A stretch of 64,000 nt of DNA, from the NCBI GenBank assembly GCA_963696025.1, contig CAVOII010000005.1, forward strand, positions 186,001 through 250,000. Reading direction: 5' to 3'. Numbering within the stretch: position 1 is the first letter of the stretch; every line of letters begins with the position of its first letter. Below the pieces are notes generated by a model. It had not been told where the DNA came from. It saw only the letters and a list, made by a program, of their open reading frames with translations, and searched no databases. Both the position numbers and the translations under genes were made by a program. The DNA comes from JABCYV01 sp963696025 (GTDB lineage Bacteria > Acidobacteriota > Terriglobia > Terriglobales > Acidobacteriaceae). This document shows, piece by piece, positions 45,120 through 53,358 of this stretch.

Positions 45120-45743
45120 AGCCGCGAAGCGGCGCCAGAATGCAGCCCACGGCGTAAGCCGTGGGTATGCGAGAAGGGAGCCGACAAGCCCCAGCGGGGC
45201 GAAAGGCCTATGGCTCATACATCCGGCAACATCCTCTTGCATTTCATATTCAGTACAGCAAGGAGACGCCCGCTGATCAAATCGGACTTTCGCGCCGATC
45301 TGTTTGCCTGTCTTGGAGGTATCATCCGCGAGATGCATGCAACGGCATTGATCATCAACGGCACAGCCGATCACGTTCATGCGCTGGTCCGTATTCGGCC
45401 CGCCCAGTCGGCCGCCGAAATCGCGCGAGTCGCAAAAGCCAATTCCTCGAAATGGGTCCGTGCGAAATGGAGCTCAGAGTTCGCCTGGCAAACCGGATAC
45501 GGAGTATTCAGCGTCAGCGAATCGAATGTCACGGCGGCGACAAGATATGTTGCCGGACAGGAAGAGCATCACAAAAAGCATTCGTTTCAGGAGGAGTTCG
45601 TCGCGTTCCTCAAGAAGAACAACGAGGCCTATGACGAGAAATACCTCTGGGATTAATTTCTTTCGCCCCTCCGAGGTTTGAGGATTATTTCATTGACGAC
45701 CCACGGCTTTTGCCAAGGGCTGCATTCTTGCGCCGCTTTGGCT
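45120..45743. mobile_element. RAYT transposase unit with nested inverted REP repeats
   Basis: Outer inverted pair: 45120-45166 (GCCGCGAAGCGGCGCCAGAA, then TGCAGCCCACGGCGTAAGCC and GTGGGT) against 45699-45743, whose reverse complement reads almost the same. Inner pair: CAAGCCCCAGCGGGGCGAAA at 45185-45204 against 45660-45680, whose reverse complement is CAAACCTCGGAGGGGCGAAA. Each arm contains its own palindromes (GCCGC-GAA-GCGGC; CCCACGGC-GTAA-GCCGTGGG; GCCCC-AGC-GGGGC). The transposase gene lies between the inner arms. This is the layout of a REP-associated tyrosine transposase and its REP/BIME pair. Confidence 0.85.
45210..45656 (+). CDS. REP-associated tyrosine transposase (IS200/IS605-like)
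   Basis: A 148-residue Y1 transposase (Transposase_17/TnpA_REP fold). The N-terminus GNILLHFIFSTARRRPLI is typical. The HUH metal motif is DHVHALVRI near residue 54, and the presumed nucleophile Tyr is in TAATRYVAGQEEHHKKHSFQ near residue 118, on the helix before EEFVAFLKKNN. The frame is intact, so the protein could be active. It lies inside two nested inverted REP pairs. RAYTs nick and move single-stranded REP hairpins and are usually single-copy domesticated genes. The start ATG at 45210 fits the family and overlaps the end of the left REP. Confidence 0.9.
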   Translation: MAHTSGNILLHFIFSTARRRPLIKSDFRADLFACLGGIIREMHATALIINGTADHVHALVRIRPAQSAAEIARVAKANSSKWVRAKWSSEFAWQTGYGVFSVSESNVTAATRYVAGQEEHHKKHSFQEEFVAFLKKNNEAYDEKYLWD

Positions 45744-45939
45744 AAATTCGTCGCTTGCATGCCCGGTCCGAGGGTACGTCCGAGGGCCAAGAACACAGCG
45801 ACATGTCAAGGCTGCTCCAACGGGCTGTGAATACTGCTGCCGTGTCTGCTACCTTCATGCGCTGTGATTGGAGTCGGGCCTTCCGACCGCGAAAGCGGGC
45901 CACCGTGACACCACCACCCGGTGGTATAACCTACCTATC

Positions 45940-46407
45940 ATGCGGACTCCGGCACGACGCGACCCGATGGCCAGCCGGCGCGATATCCGGCTCTTCGATG
46001 CCGTTACCTTCGCGCGCCTGTGCCGCGCCCGCGATTATCTGGGTGACTGCTACCGCGATCGCGCCACTCTGGCCGATGCCGCCAGTCAGGCCTGCCTGTC
46101 GCCGTTTCATTTCAATCGGCTGTTCGCGCAGGCTTTCGCCGAAACACCGCACGAGTTTGTCACCCGCGTCCGCATTGACCAGGCAAAGAAGCTCCTGCTG
46201 GCCGGGAATCACAGCGTCACCGATATCTGCTTCGACGTGGGCTACGAGAGCCTGGGATCGTTCAGCATGCGGTTTCGTTCGCTCACCGGCTTGTCGCCGG
46301 CCGCTTTCCGCCGCGAGGCCCGTGTCAGCTTTGGCGGACTGGCCGCCCACTGGCCTCTCTATTACATCCCCGCGTGCTACCAGCAGTTCTTCGTGGGGCC
46401 TCTGTAG
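45940..46407 (+). CDS. AraC family transcriptional regulator
   Basis: A 155-residue protein consisting almost only of the AraC double HTH: YRDRATLADAASQACLSPFH, then FNRLFAQAFAETPHEFV, and SVTDICFDVGYESLGSFSMR, then FRSLTGLSPAAFR. There is no N-terminal ligand domain. ATG 45940 was chosen; ATG 45967 and an upstream ATG at 45868 are alternatives. TATAAC lies 9 bases before the chosen start. It is followed 80 bases later by a VOC-family gene on the same strand, a pairing often seen, so it likely regulates that gene. Lies next to the RAYT unit. Confidence 0.9.
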   Translation: MRTPARRDPMASRRDIRLFDAVTFARLCRARDYLGDCYRDRATLADAASQACLSPFHFNRLFAQAFAETPHEFVTRVRIDQAKKLLLAGNHSVTDICFDVGYESLGSFSMRFRSLTGLSPAAFRREARVSFGGLAAHWPLYYIPACYQQFFVGPL

Positions 46408-46487
46408 AACTCCTGCAATAGCGCAAGATTCGAGAAGCATTGTCTCCGCGCATTGAGTAACCTGAGAACGATTTTCAGGAGGCTTCT

Positions 46488-46901
46488 ATGATTCAACGGC
46501 TCTCGCACGCGACTCTCTACGTTCTCGACCAGGACGCCGCCCGCGACTTCTACGTCAATAAGCTGGGCTTTGAAGTTCGGATGGATGCGTCCATGGACAA
46601 CGGTTTCCGCTGGCTCACCGTGGGCTCGAAAAGCCAGCCTGACCTGCAGATCATTCTCATGAAAGTGGATGGCCCCAACATGCAGCCCGATGTGGCCAAG
46701 GCGCTAAAGGGATTGTTGCAACAGGGCAAGCTCGGCGGCGGGGTGCTCGAAACCAGCGATTGCCGCAAGACCTATGAAGAGCTGAAAGCCAAAGGTGTGG
46801 AGTTTGTGTCGCCGCCCAAGGACCAGTTCTACGGCGTAGAGGCCATCATGAAGGACAACTCAGGCAACTGGTTCAGCATGACCCAACCCAAGGGAGCGTG
46901 A
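46488..46901 (+). CDS. VOC family (glyoxalase/bleomycin resistance-like) protein
   Basis: A 137-residue vicinal-oxygen-chelate protein: RLSHATLYVLDQDAARDFYV near the start (first beta-alpha-beta unit, metal-ligand His in SHATLYV), DNGFRWLTVGSKSQPDLQII, and TYEELKAKGVEFVSPPKDQF, with GVEAIMKDNSGNWFSMTQP at the end (Glu/Asp metal-site region). A good ribosome site, AGGAGG, precedes the ATG. It is the second gene after a short AraC-type regulator. Substrate cannot be told; members include dioxygenases, isomerases and drug-binding proteins. Confidence 0.9.
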   Translation: MIQRLSHATLYVLDQDAARDFYVNKLGFEVRMDASMDNGFRWLTVGSKSQPDLQIILMKVDGPNMQPDVAKALKGLLQQGKLGGGVLETSDCRKTYEELKAKGVEFVSPPKDQFYGVEAIMKDNSGNWFSMTQPKGA

Positions 46902-46940
46902 CAGACGGCGCAACGAGCTGGGCTGAGTGCAGGGAGACGC

Positions 46941-47642
46941 TCATTGAAACTCTAGCGCTACAAACTTCGCTGGCTGCTGCCCTACATTCGTGACGGTGTG
47001 CGTGTAGCCTCCCTCGATCCACGCGATGTCGCCGGCCTTGAGCACGCGGAGTGTAGCGGGTTTGCCCTCGACGTCGCTGCGCAAATCGAGATCGGTGACG
47101 GCGACCACCAGGTGCGGGCCGGCATGATGATGCTTGGGGATCACGCCTCCCGGCTGCAGGTCGAGTTCCGAAATTCGCACTCCGTCCCGCACAAACATGA
47201 TGTCTTTTGTTCCGCCTTGCAGCACTTGCAACCCCCGTTCTTCATCCCACTTCGGCGGGGGTGATTGGTGGGCCTTCTCGTCCTGCAGGAACTCGATGGT
47301 CACATTGCGGAAGGGGGTGTCGGCAAGATTCTTGGCGATGTGGGCGAAGTTCCCGGCCGTAAAGCGAGTTTCGCCATCCTTCAGCGTTAGCATGACTGGC
47401 GGCTTGCCCTGAACGTCGTTTTCCACTGAGGACGGTCCCAGGGACACGAAGACATAGTCGTGGCCATGGCGGTGCATCAGCGTGGCTTGGTGCGGCGCGA
47501 CTTCCACTTTGAAGACACGAACGTAAGCATTCTCCAGCGCCAGATGATGGTTGGGCTCGGCACTGAGTTCGACTTCGGACGCGGTTTGCGCCGCCAGGGT
47601 GACGGCAAGAAACAAAAGAGCACAAAGCAGTTGTCGGCCTCT
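46941..47642 (-). CDS. secreted cupin-domain protein
   Basis: A 233-residue exported protein with signal peptide (LLCALLFLAVTLAAQ) from ATG 47642. Two cupin-like halves are visible: NAYVRVFKVEVAPHQATLMH followed by RHGHDYVFVSLG (residues about 35-65), and VRISELDLQPGGVIPKHHHA followed by GPHLVVAVTDL (about 150-180), each with a cluster of His that could bind metal. A final strand pair AGDIAWIEGGYTHTVTNVGQ completes the barrel. Enzymatic role unknown. It converges with the VOC gene. Confidence 0.85.
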   Translation of the reverse strand, partial: RGRQLLCALLFLAVTLAAQTASEVELSAEPNHHLALENAYVRVFKVEVAPHQATLMHRHGHDYVFVSLGPSSVENDVQGKPPVMLTLKDGETRFTAGNFAHIAKNLADTPFRNVTIEFLQDEKAHQSPPPKWDEERGLQVLQGGTKDIMFVRDGVRISELDLQPGGVIPKHHHAGPHLVVAVTDLDLRSDVEGKPATLRVLKAGDIAWIEGGYTHTVTNVGQQPAKFVALEFQ

Positions 47643-47763
47643 CATGGAGCGAGATTCTAACACCGCAATTCGGCACCAGCTTGCAGGATGGCACGGAGCG
47701 TCCCAACCAGTTAAACTTGATACCCAAGACGCATTTGGATCGTTGCTCGTTGGCCGGTTGCAT

Positions 47764-48180
47764 ATGAGATACGCCTTTGTTTTTCTGGCAGTCGTCGGGA
47801 TTGTCGCATCCTCGCTGGCGTTACGGGAACATTACCGCACTGAAGGCTTCGCGCCCTGCGACATCAACGCCAAATGGGACTGCGGGATCGTGAACCAGAG
47901 CCCCTACGCGATGCTGGGAGGAATTCCGGTGGCGGTGATCGGAATCGCGGGATATCTGCTCATGGGTGCGCTCGCATTGAAGCGGGCTTATCGGCTGCTG
48001 CTAGGAGCGGCGGTGCTTGGGTTGGGATTTTCTCTCTATCTTGCTCACGTCGAACGGGACATTTTGGGGGTTTGGTGCGTCTACTGTGTGATTTCTCTGG
48101 GGACGATTACCCTAATGAGTGTGCTGGCTTTGGCAACCGTGCTTGGGCAATCGGTCCGTCACACCCCAGAATTGAGCTAG
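47764..48180 (+). CDS. vitamin K epoxide reductase family protein
   Basis: A 138-residue membrane protein. The VKOR hallmarks are present: loop cysteines in PCDINAKWDCGIVN (C-x7-C) near residue 34 and the active-site CxxC in LGVWCVYCVISL near residue 107, with Ser/Pro-rich SPYAMLGGIPVAVIGIAGYL between. Four hydrophobic helices. Bacterial VKORs reoxidise DsbA-like thiol oxidases using quinone, replacing DsbB. No thioredoxin-fold partner is fused or adjacent. The DUF2905 gene begins 3 bases after the stop, so the two are co-transcribed. Confidence 0.93.
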   Translation: MRYAFVFLAVVGIVASSLALREHYRTEGFAPCDINAKWDCGIVNQSPYAMLGGIPVAVIGIAGYLLMGALALKRAYRLLLGAAVLGLGFSLYLAHVERDILGVWCVYCVISLGTITLMSVLALATVLGQSVRHTPELS

Positions 48181-48183
48181 CGA

Positions 48184-48408
48184 ATGGCCGACCTGGGCAA
48201 AATGCTGGTCTTTGTCGGAATCATTCTCACCGTGGGAGGATTGGTCCTGATTCTGCTCGGGCGCACCAACCTACCCTTGGGACGGCTTCCGGGCGATATC
48301 GTTTATCGCGGAAAGAACACGACGTTTTATTTTCCGCTAGCGACTTCGATCCTGCTCAGTGTGGCGTTGTCGATTCTGCTGTACGTGATTAGCCGGTTCA
48401 GGCGCTAA
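48184..48408 (+). CDS. DUF2905 family small membrane protein
   Basis: A 74-residue protein with two membrane helices around a conserved loop: LGKMLVFVGIILTVGGLVLI, then RTNLPLGRLPGDIVYRGKNT, then TFYFPLATSILLSVALSILL. LGRLPGDIxxRxxNxxFYFP is the family signature. It starts 3 bases after the VKOR stop codon. DUF2905 proteins have no known biochemical function. Confidence 0.92.
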   Translation: MADLGKMLVFVGIILTVGGLVLILLGRTNLPLGRLPGDIVYRGKNTTFYFPLATSILLSVALSILLYVISRFRR

Positions 48409-48476
48409 GTGGTGCTGGTCTTCGGATACCCTTCCGGATGCTAGTGCAAAACATCCTCTGCGGTAAACTCCTCTCC

Positions 48477-49847
48477 ATGGCTTCTGCGGATCAGCTGGGT
48501 TTCAGTTTCAGACCGGTGGATCGGCGTGTCTGGAAGGTGCGCGACCTGGTGTCCGCGGTCCGCACCCATATTGAACGCGAATACGCCGACATCTGGGTCG
48601 AAGGCGAGATTTCGAATTTTCGAGCGCACGATTCCGGCCACCTTTATTTCACCCTGAAAGATGAGAATTCACAGCTTAGCGCAGTGATGTTCCGCTCGCC
48701 GGCGCGCTTGCTGCGGTTCCGGCCTGAAAACGGTATGCAGGTGGTGGTACGTGGAAGAATCACCATTTATGAAGACCGGGGTCAGTTGCAGATTTCGGCT
48801 GAGTATCTCGAACCCAAGGGTGCGGGCGCTCTGCAGATTGCCTTCGAGCAGCTCAAGGCCAAACTGGAGACGGAAGGGCTGTTTGAATCCTCCCGCAAGA
48901 AACCGATTCCGGCTCTGCCTCGGCGCATCGGGATTATCACTTCCCCGCAAGCCGCCGCCTTGCGGGACATTCTGAACATCCTCGAGCGCCGGCATCACAG
49001 TGCGAATATTCTGATTTTTCCCGCGCAGGTCCAGGGAGAGTCTGCTGCACTCGAGGTAAGCGCAGGAATTCGATATTTCAACAAGAGTCGGAGTGTTGAC
49101 GTCATCATCGTGGCACGCGGTGGAGGGTCGGCGGAAGATCTGGCTGCGTTCAATCATGAAGGGCTCGCCCGCACGGTCATCGCTTCGCATATCCCAATTA
49201 TTTCCGCCGTTGGACACGAGACTGACTTCACGATCATCGACTTTGTGGCTGACTTGCGCGCGCCCACACCTTCCGCAGCGGCCGAGTTGGTAATTCGTTC
49301 GCGTCAGGAAGTGGAAGAACAACTCCAGGGCCTGCATCAGCGCCTGGGAAAAGCGCTGCGCTATCACTTGCTGATGGCCCGCCAGCAGCTGACTGAGCTG
49401 GCGCAGCATGGGGCATTTGCTCGCATGGCGGACGCACTCAATCGGCGGCAGCAAAAACGCGATGATTTGAAGTATCGCCTGGAGCGCGCCCAGCGCCAAA
49501 TATTGGAGCAGCATCGCCGGCGATGGGAAATGGCCTCTGCCGCCGTCCGTCACTATGACGTGCGCCGGATGTTAGCCGGCATTCGTCAGGAGCTCGAGGC
49601 TCGCGTATCTGCGATCACCAATGCTACGCGAAACTTGCTGCGGCACCGGCAGGCCCGGGCCGATCAGCTCTCAGGACAGCTTGAGGCGCTCTCTCCCCTT
49701 GCCATTTTGGAGCGCGGCTATGCACTGGTTTTCGATTCTTCGGGAAACCTTCTAAAAGATGCCGTGCAGGTAGAGAACGGAGACGAAATCTCGGCTCGTT
49801 TGGCGCGAGGCAGCGTTACCGCAACCGTTAAGACCAGGGAAGCATAG
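48477..49847 (+). CDS. xseA: exodeoxyribonuclease VII large subunit
   Basis: Catalytic subunit of ExoVII, degrading single-stranded DNA to oligonucleotides. ATG 48477 gives 456 residues; an ATG at 48438 adds a non-family extension. The N-terminal OB fold reads VSAVRTHIEREYADIWVEGE, then ISNFRAHDSGHLYFTLKDE. The catalytic domain shows RIGIITSPQAAALRDILNIL, VIIVARGGGSAEDLAAFNHE and SAVGHETDFTIIDFVADLRA. A long coiled-coil follows (residues 260-400), then ERGYALV near the C-terminus. The small subunit gene xseB is not adjacent; the next gene is cdaA, 90 bases on. Confidence 0.94.
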   Translation: MASADQLGFSFRPVDRRVWKVRDLVSAVRTHIEREYADIWVEGEISNFRAHDSGHLYFTLKDENSQLSAVMFRSPARLLRFRPENGMQVVVRGRITIYEDRGQLQISAEYLEPKGAGALQIAFEQLKAKLETEGLFESSRKKPIPALPRRIGIITSPQAAALRDILNILERRHHSANILIFPAQVQGESAALEVSAGIRYFNKSRSVDVIIVARGGGSAEDLAAFNHEGLARTVIASHIPIISAVGHETDFTIIDFVADLRAPTPSAAAELVIRSRQEVEEQLQGLHQRLGKALRYHLLMARQQLTELAQHGAFARMADALNRRQQKRDDLKYRLERAQRQILEQHRRRWEMASAAVRHYDVRRMLAGIRQELEARVSAITNATRNLLRHRQARADQLSGQLEALSPLAILERGYALVFDSSGNLLKDAVQVENGDEISARLARGSVTATVKTREA

Positions 49848-49940
49848 CACGGCTGCCCTTGCGTAAACGACGCTGCAAGTCCTGGATTACAATGATTCAG
49901 GTGTTTGGTCTTTTGAGTTCCCCGGAGAAGGGATTTCTTG

Positions 49941-50831
49941 GTGACGCAGTTCTCAGCGCCGTGGTCACATGTGTCGGTGATTTCGATCATCGACATCCTG
50001 CTGGTCGCCATCATTATTTATGAGTTTCTTGCCCTCATCAAAGGGACGCGCGCAGCGCTGATGCTGATTGGGGTCGCGGCGCTGGCGCTGGCCTTCTATT
50101 TCTCGCGCCTGGGTGAACTGACCGCGCTGAACTGGCTGATCAGCACGCTGTTGCCTTACACGGTTTTCGCGCTGATTGTAGTTTTTGCTGGGGAGATTCG
50201 CCAAGCCTTGGCGCGGCTCGGTCGTAGGCTTACCTTTAGCCGCGCAGCGGCGTCAGAAGCCGACGCTTATGACGATATCGTGCTAGCGGCCAACCTCTTT
50301 TCTCAGAATCAAACTGGGGCGCTGATCATTATCGAGCGCGAGATCGGGTTGCGTACTTACATCGAGAGCGGCGTGCCTCTCGACGCTCACATTTCTTACG
50401 ATCTCCTGGCGACCATCTTCCGTCCCAGCGCTCCGCTGCACGACGGCGCCGTCATTGTTCAGAAAGATCGTATCGCAGCCGCGGCGTGCTTCTTACCCCT
50501 GTCCATGAATCCTGTCCTGTCGACTCAACTTGGGACCCGGCATCGCGCCGCCATCGGGGTGACTGAAGAGACCGATGCCATCGCAGTGATTGTGTCCGAA
50601 GAAACCGGCGCCATCAGCCTCGCCGTCGGTGGGAAGATCGAGCGCGATCTTGCTGTAGAACAACTGCGAGAACGTTTGGGAGGATTGCTCGGCCGTTACG
50701 TTCCGTCTTCTACGCTGCCCACGCCAATCACCGAAGGGAGCGATGCGTTGCAAGATTCTGAAGAAGAAAGTCAGAGAGCGATTCTGCCGCGCACAGCCGA
50801 TGCGCAGCTCCGCCATCGAGCCGACAGGTAG
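49941..50831 (+). CDS. cdaA: diadenylate cyclase CdaA
   Basis: Makes the second messenger c-di-AMP from two ATP. The 296-residue protein has three N-terminal membrane helices (residues about 12-30, 35-55 and 60-85) followed by a DAC (DisA_N) domain. Signature motifs: PLHDGAVIV (DGA) near residue 173 and LGTRHRAAIGVTEETDAIAV (RHR) near residue 205. A GTG start at 49941 is used; the ribosome site is weak (GAGAAGG). The order cdaA, cdaR, glmM is the classic c-di-AMP operon, and GlmM is known to inhibit CdaA in other phyla. The C-terminal tail is polar and variable. Confidence 0.94.
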   Translation: MTQFSAPWSHVSVISIIDILLVAIIIYEFLALIKGTRAALMLIGVAALALAFYFSRLGELTALNWLISTLLPYTVFALIVVFAGEIRQALARLGRRLTFSRAAASEADAYDDIVLAANLFSQNQTGALIIIEREIGLRTYIESGVPLDAHISYDLLATIFRPSAPLHDGAVIVQKDRIAAAACFLPLSMNPVLSTQLGTRHRAAIGVTEETDAIAVIVSEETGAISLAVGGKIERDLAVEQLRERLGGLLGRYVPSSTLPTPITEGSDALQDSEEESQRAILPRTADAQLRHRADR

Positions 50832-50833
50832 AG

Positions 50834-51511
50834 ATGAGCGAATTTATTCATCGTTACGTGTTGCACAACCTGGGCCTGAAGCTGATTGCGCTCATGCTAG
50901 CTGTGGGATTGTGGCTGGCGGTCGCGCGAGATCCCGTAGCCGAAGTGGCGGTCGACGTGCCGATTGAGTTCCATAACATTCCTGAGAACCTGGAGATCAG
51001 TTCGGAGAGCATTCCTCGCGCGGAGATTCGATTGCGCGGACCTGGGCGGATTGCCCACCGCCTCCAGCCCTCAGATGTCAATGCCGCGATTGAACTCAGT
51101 GGCCTGAAGCCGGGCGAACGCACATTCGATCTCACCGCACAACAGATCCAGCATCCCAAGGATCTGGAAGTCGTGCAGGTAGTGCCCAGCCAGTTTCATC
51201 TCCTCTTCGACGCGCGACTGACTCGCCAGGTAGCAATCCATCCCCGGGTGGTGGGTGGGTTTGCCGCCGGGTACAGCATCGAGCGCATCGTCGTGGAGCC
51301 CCCCACCATTACGATCAGCGGACCGAAGCAGCACGTGGAGGTGGTTGAAGCTGCTATCACCGACCCGCTGGATGTGAGCGGAACTATGGATCGGGCCACG
51401 TTCGTCAGGCACGCTTATGTTTCTGATCCTTTGGTGCAGGTCGCCAATCCAAATCCGGTACGGGTGACCGTTATCATGGAAAAGACCCCCGTCATCAGCA
51501 GCGGGCATTAA
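50834..51511 (+). CDS. cdaR: YbbR-domain regulator CdaR
   Basis: A 225-residue protein with one N-terminal membrane helix (LGLKLIALMLAVGLWLAVA) and two YbbR-like extracytoplasmic domains (VAVDVPIEFHNIPENLEISS; VHPRVVGGF-type segment AIHPRVVGGFAAGYSIERIV). It binds CdaA across the membrane and modulates c-di-AMP synthesis in Firmicutes; by synteny the same is likely here. It starts 3 bases after the cdaA stop and is followed by glmM. Confidence 0.92.
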   Translation: MSEFIHRYVLHNLGLKLIALMLAVGLWLAVARDPVAEVAVDVPIEFHNIPENLEISSESIPRAEIRLRGPGRIAHRLQPSDVNAAIELSGLKPGERTFDLTAQQIQHPKDLEVVQVVPSQFHLLFDARLTRQVAIHPRVVGGFAAGYSIERIVVEPPTITISGPKQHVEVVEAAITDPLDVSGTMDRATFVRHAYVSDPLVQVANPNPVRVTVIMEKTPVISSGH

Positions 51512-51528
51512 AAATTGCCTCTTACCAC

Positions 51529-52905
51529 ATGACATCCCCCACCCGACAACTCTTTGGGACCGATGGTATTCGCGGGGTGGCCGGCGAGTTCCCCTTGACT
51601 TTGGAAAGCGTTTATCTGATCGGTCGCGCTCTCGGCCATGACTTGGTTCGAACCAATCCGCGAGCGCGCGTGGTGATCGGCCAGGACACGCGAGAGTCGA
51701 GTTCGTGGATTGCCGATCGAGTTGCGCTGGGCCTGGCTTCTGCTGGAGTCGAAGTGCATAGCGCGGGGATCATTACGACTCCGGGCGTCGCTTATCTCGC
51801 GCGCTCTCGCCGGTATGCCGCTGGCGTGGTCATCTCCGCGTCACACAATCCCTGGACCGACAACGGCATTAAGGTCTTCTCCGGCGATGGCTACAAGCTG
51901 CCCGACAGTCACGAACTCGCCATCGAACAGGAAATCTTTTCGTTGTTGGGGAATCCGCAGCCCCACTCCGAGCCATCAACCAGCTTTGCGCCCAGCCTGC
52001 CCGGCGAAGCAGAGCTTCGTAGAAACTATATTGACTGGCTGACCACCAACGTCAGTGCCGACCTGAGTGGTCTGCGATTGATGGTCGATTGCGCGAATGG
52101 CGCTGCCACTGCGGAAGCACCGGAGCTATTTCGGGCCTGCCGAATCCGGGCTACATTTCTCAACGCGTCTCCTGATGGCAGGAACATAAACGAGAATTGT
52201 GGCGCTTTGCATGCGGAACGAGTTGCGGCAGCGGTCGCAGAAAATCTAGGCCAGTTCGATGTGGGCGTCACTTTTGATGGCGACGCGGACCGCGCGCTGT
52301 TCAGCGATGCCAATGGTCGAGTAGTGAATGGCGACGCCGTCCTTTTGCTGGCTGCGCGTTATCTGCAAGCACAGGGGAAGCTGCCGGGCGCCACCGTCGT
52401 CGCAACCACTATGTCGAATATGGGTCTGGAGATTGTGCTGCGCAATTCCGGAATTCGGATGTTACGCGCCAATGTTGGCGATAAATATGTCCTCGAGGAA
52501 ATGTTGAGGATAGGAGCGATCCTGGGCGGGGAGCAGTCGGGACACGTCATCTTTCGTGATGGCGAAGCCACGACTGGGGATGGCTTGCTCACGGCTTTAA
52601 GGGTGATGGAAATCATGGCGCAGACGGGCAAGTCACTCGCCGATTTGATCAGCGATCTTAAGGTTTTCCCACAGACAATTCAGAACGTGCGTGTTCGTGA
52701 GAAGATTCCGTTCGCGAAGGTGCCAGACATCCAGCGTGCAATCGAAGCGGCGGAGGGCGAACTGAATGGCAACGGCCGCGTGGTAGTTCGGTATTCTGGC
52801 ACGGAACCATTGGCCAGGGTGATGATCGAGGCCGAGTCCGAGGAAAAAATGAAAGAGCTCGCAAGCAACATTGCCGGCGCGATCAAGAATGCACTGGGCG
52901 CTTGA
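51529..52905 (+). CDS. glmM: phosphoglucosamine mutase
   Basis: Converts glucosamine-6-phosphate to glucosamine-1-phosphate for UDP-GlcNAc, hence peptidoglycan and LPS. The 458-residue protein starts RQLFGTDGIRGVAGEFPL. It has the phosphoserine loop VISASHNPWTDNGIKVFSGD near residue 100, the metal loop DGDADR near residue 247, the sugar loop GGEQSGH near residue 330 and the phosphate loop RYSGTEPLARVMIE near residue 422. Last gene of cdaA-cdaR-glmM. Distinct from the paralogous mutase at 2378-3784, which has GGEESGG. Confidence 0.96.
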   Translation: MTSPTRQLFGTDGIRGVAGEFPLTLESVYLIGRALGHDLVRTNPRARVVIGQDTRESSSWIADRVALGLASAGVEVHSAGIITTPGVAYLARSRRYAAGVVISASHNPWTDNGIKVFSGDGYKLPDSHELAIEQEIFSLLGNPQPHSEPSTSFAPSLPGEAELRRNYIDWLTTNVSADLSGLRLMVDCANGAATAEAPELFRACRIRATFLNASPDGRNINENCGALHAERVAAAVAENLGQFDVGVTFDGDADRALFSDANGRVVNGDAVLLLAARYLQAQGKLPGATVVATTMSNMGLEIVLRNSGIRMLRANVGDKYVLEEMLRIGAILGGEQSGHVIFRDGEATTGDGLLTALRVMEIMAQTGKSLADLISDLKVFPQTIQNVRVREKIPFAKVPDIQRAIEAAEGELNGNGRVVVRYSGTEPLARVMIEAESEEKMKELASNIAGAIKNALGA

Positions 52906-52952
52906 TGTAGCGCGGCCGCCCCCGCGCGCGAAGTTCGGATAGATACCAATTT

Positions 52953-53141
52953 ATGACCCTTCTCGCTAATGCCGCTTCCGTTTGGAATCTGATTCTACTG
53001 ATGGCGGCTGTCGTGACTTTGGTTGGGTTCTTATATTGGTTCGCTTTGCGAAGGATTATCCGGGCAAGAAAAATTGCCGGCGCGCGGGACCGAAGACTAC
53101 TCCGCGAAGCCGCCGAACGGGAATCAGGCAACGACCATTGA
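52953..53141 (+). CDS. small membrane protein of unknown function
   Basis: A 62-residue protein with one hydrophobic helix (VWNLILLMAAVVTLVGFLYW, residues about 10-30) and a strongly basic cytoplasmic-like tail (RRIIRARKIAGARDRRLLRE). No ribosome site is obvious and no family is recognised. It lies downstream of glmM on the same strand. Composition looks genuinely protein-like, but a chance frame cannot be excluded. Confidence 0.5.
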   Translation: MTLLANAASVWNLILLMAAVVTLVGFLYWFALRRIIRARKIAGARDRRLLREAAERESGNDH

Positions 53142-53338
53142 CGAGTGGAAGCCTGGTCACTCCAGATAGGAAGTTCTAGATGCGTGAGGTGCCGCGCACG
53201 CGATGGTTGCGTCACCAGGAACGCGCCGCCTCGCGCAGGTCGCCCAGATCGTTCGCTGTGCAAAGAACGTTTGCTCAGGATGACAACTGCACCACTACCG
53301 AATGTGAGAACAGTACTTTAATCCGTCTAATCCGAAGG
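53142..53338. other. gene-free spacer with half of an intergenic repeat
   Basis: Contains TTTGCTCAGGATGACAACTG near 53271-53290, matching one end (TTCGCTCAGCATGACAAAGC) of the repeat at 42461-42577. Nothing else was recognised. Confidence 0.4.
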
Positions 53339-53344
53339 TATAAT
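53339..53344 (+). promoter_or_regulatory. -10 element upstream of the kinase gene
   Basis: A perfect TATAAT lies 14 bases before the ATG at 53359. Transcription from it would start about 8 bases before the start codon, leaving no room for a ribosome site. No clear -35 was found. Confidence 0.4.
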
Positions 53345-53358
53345 GGTCGCCCTTACCC

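Noticed and set aside
49848..49940. xseB (ExoVII small subunit) expected after xseA
   Set aside because: The 90-base gap cannot hold it, and no 70-80 residue helical frame is present.
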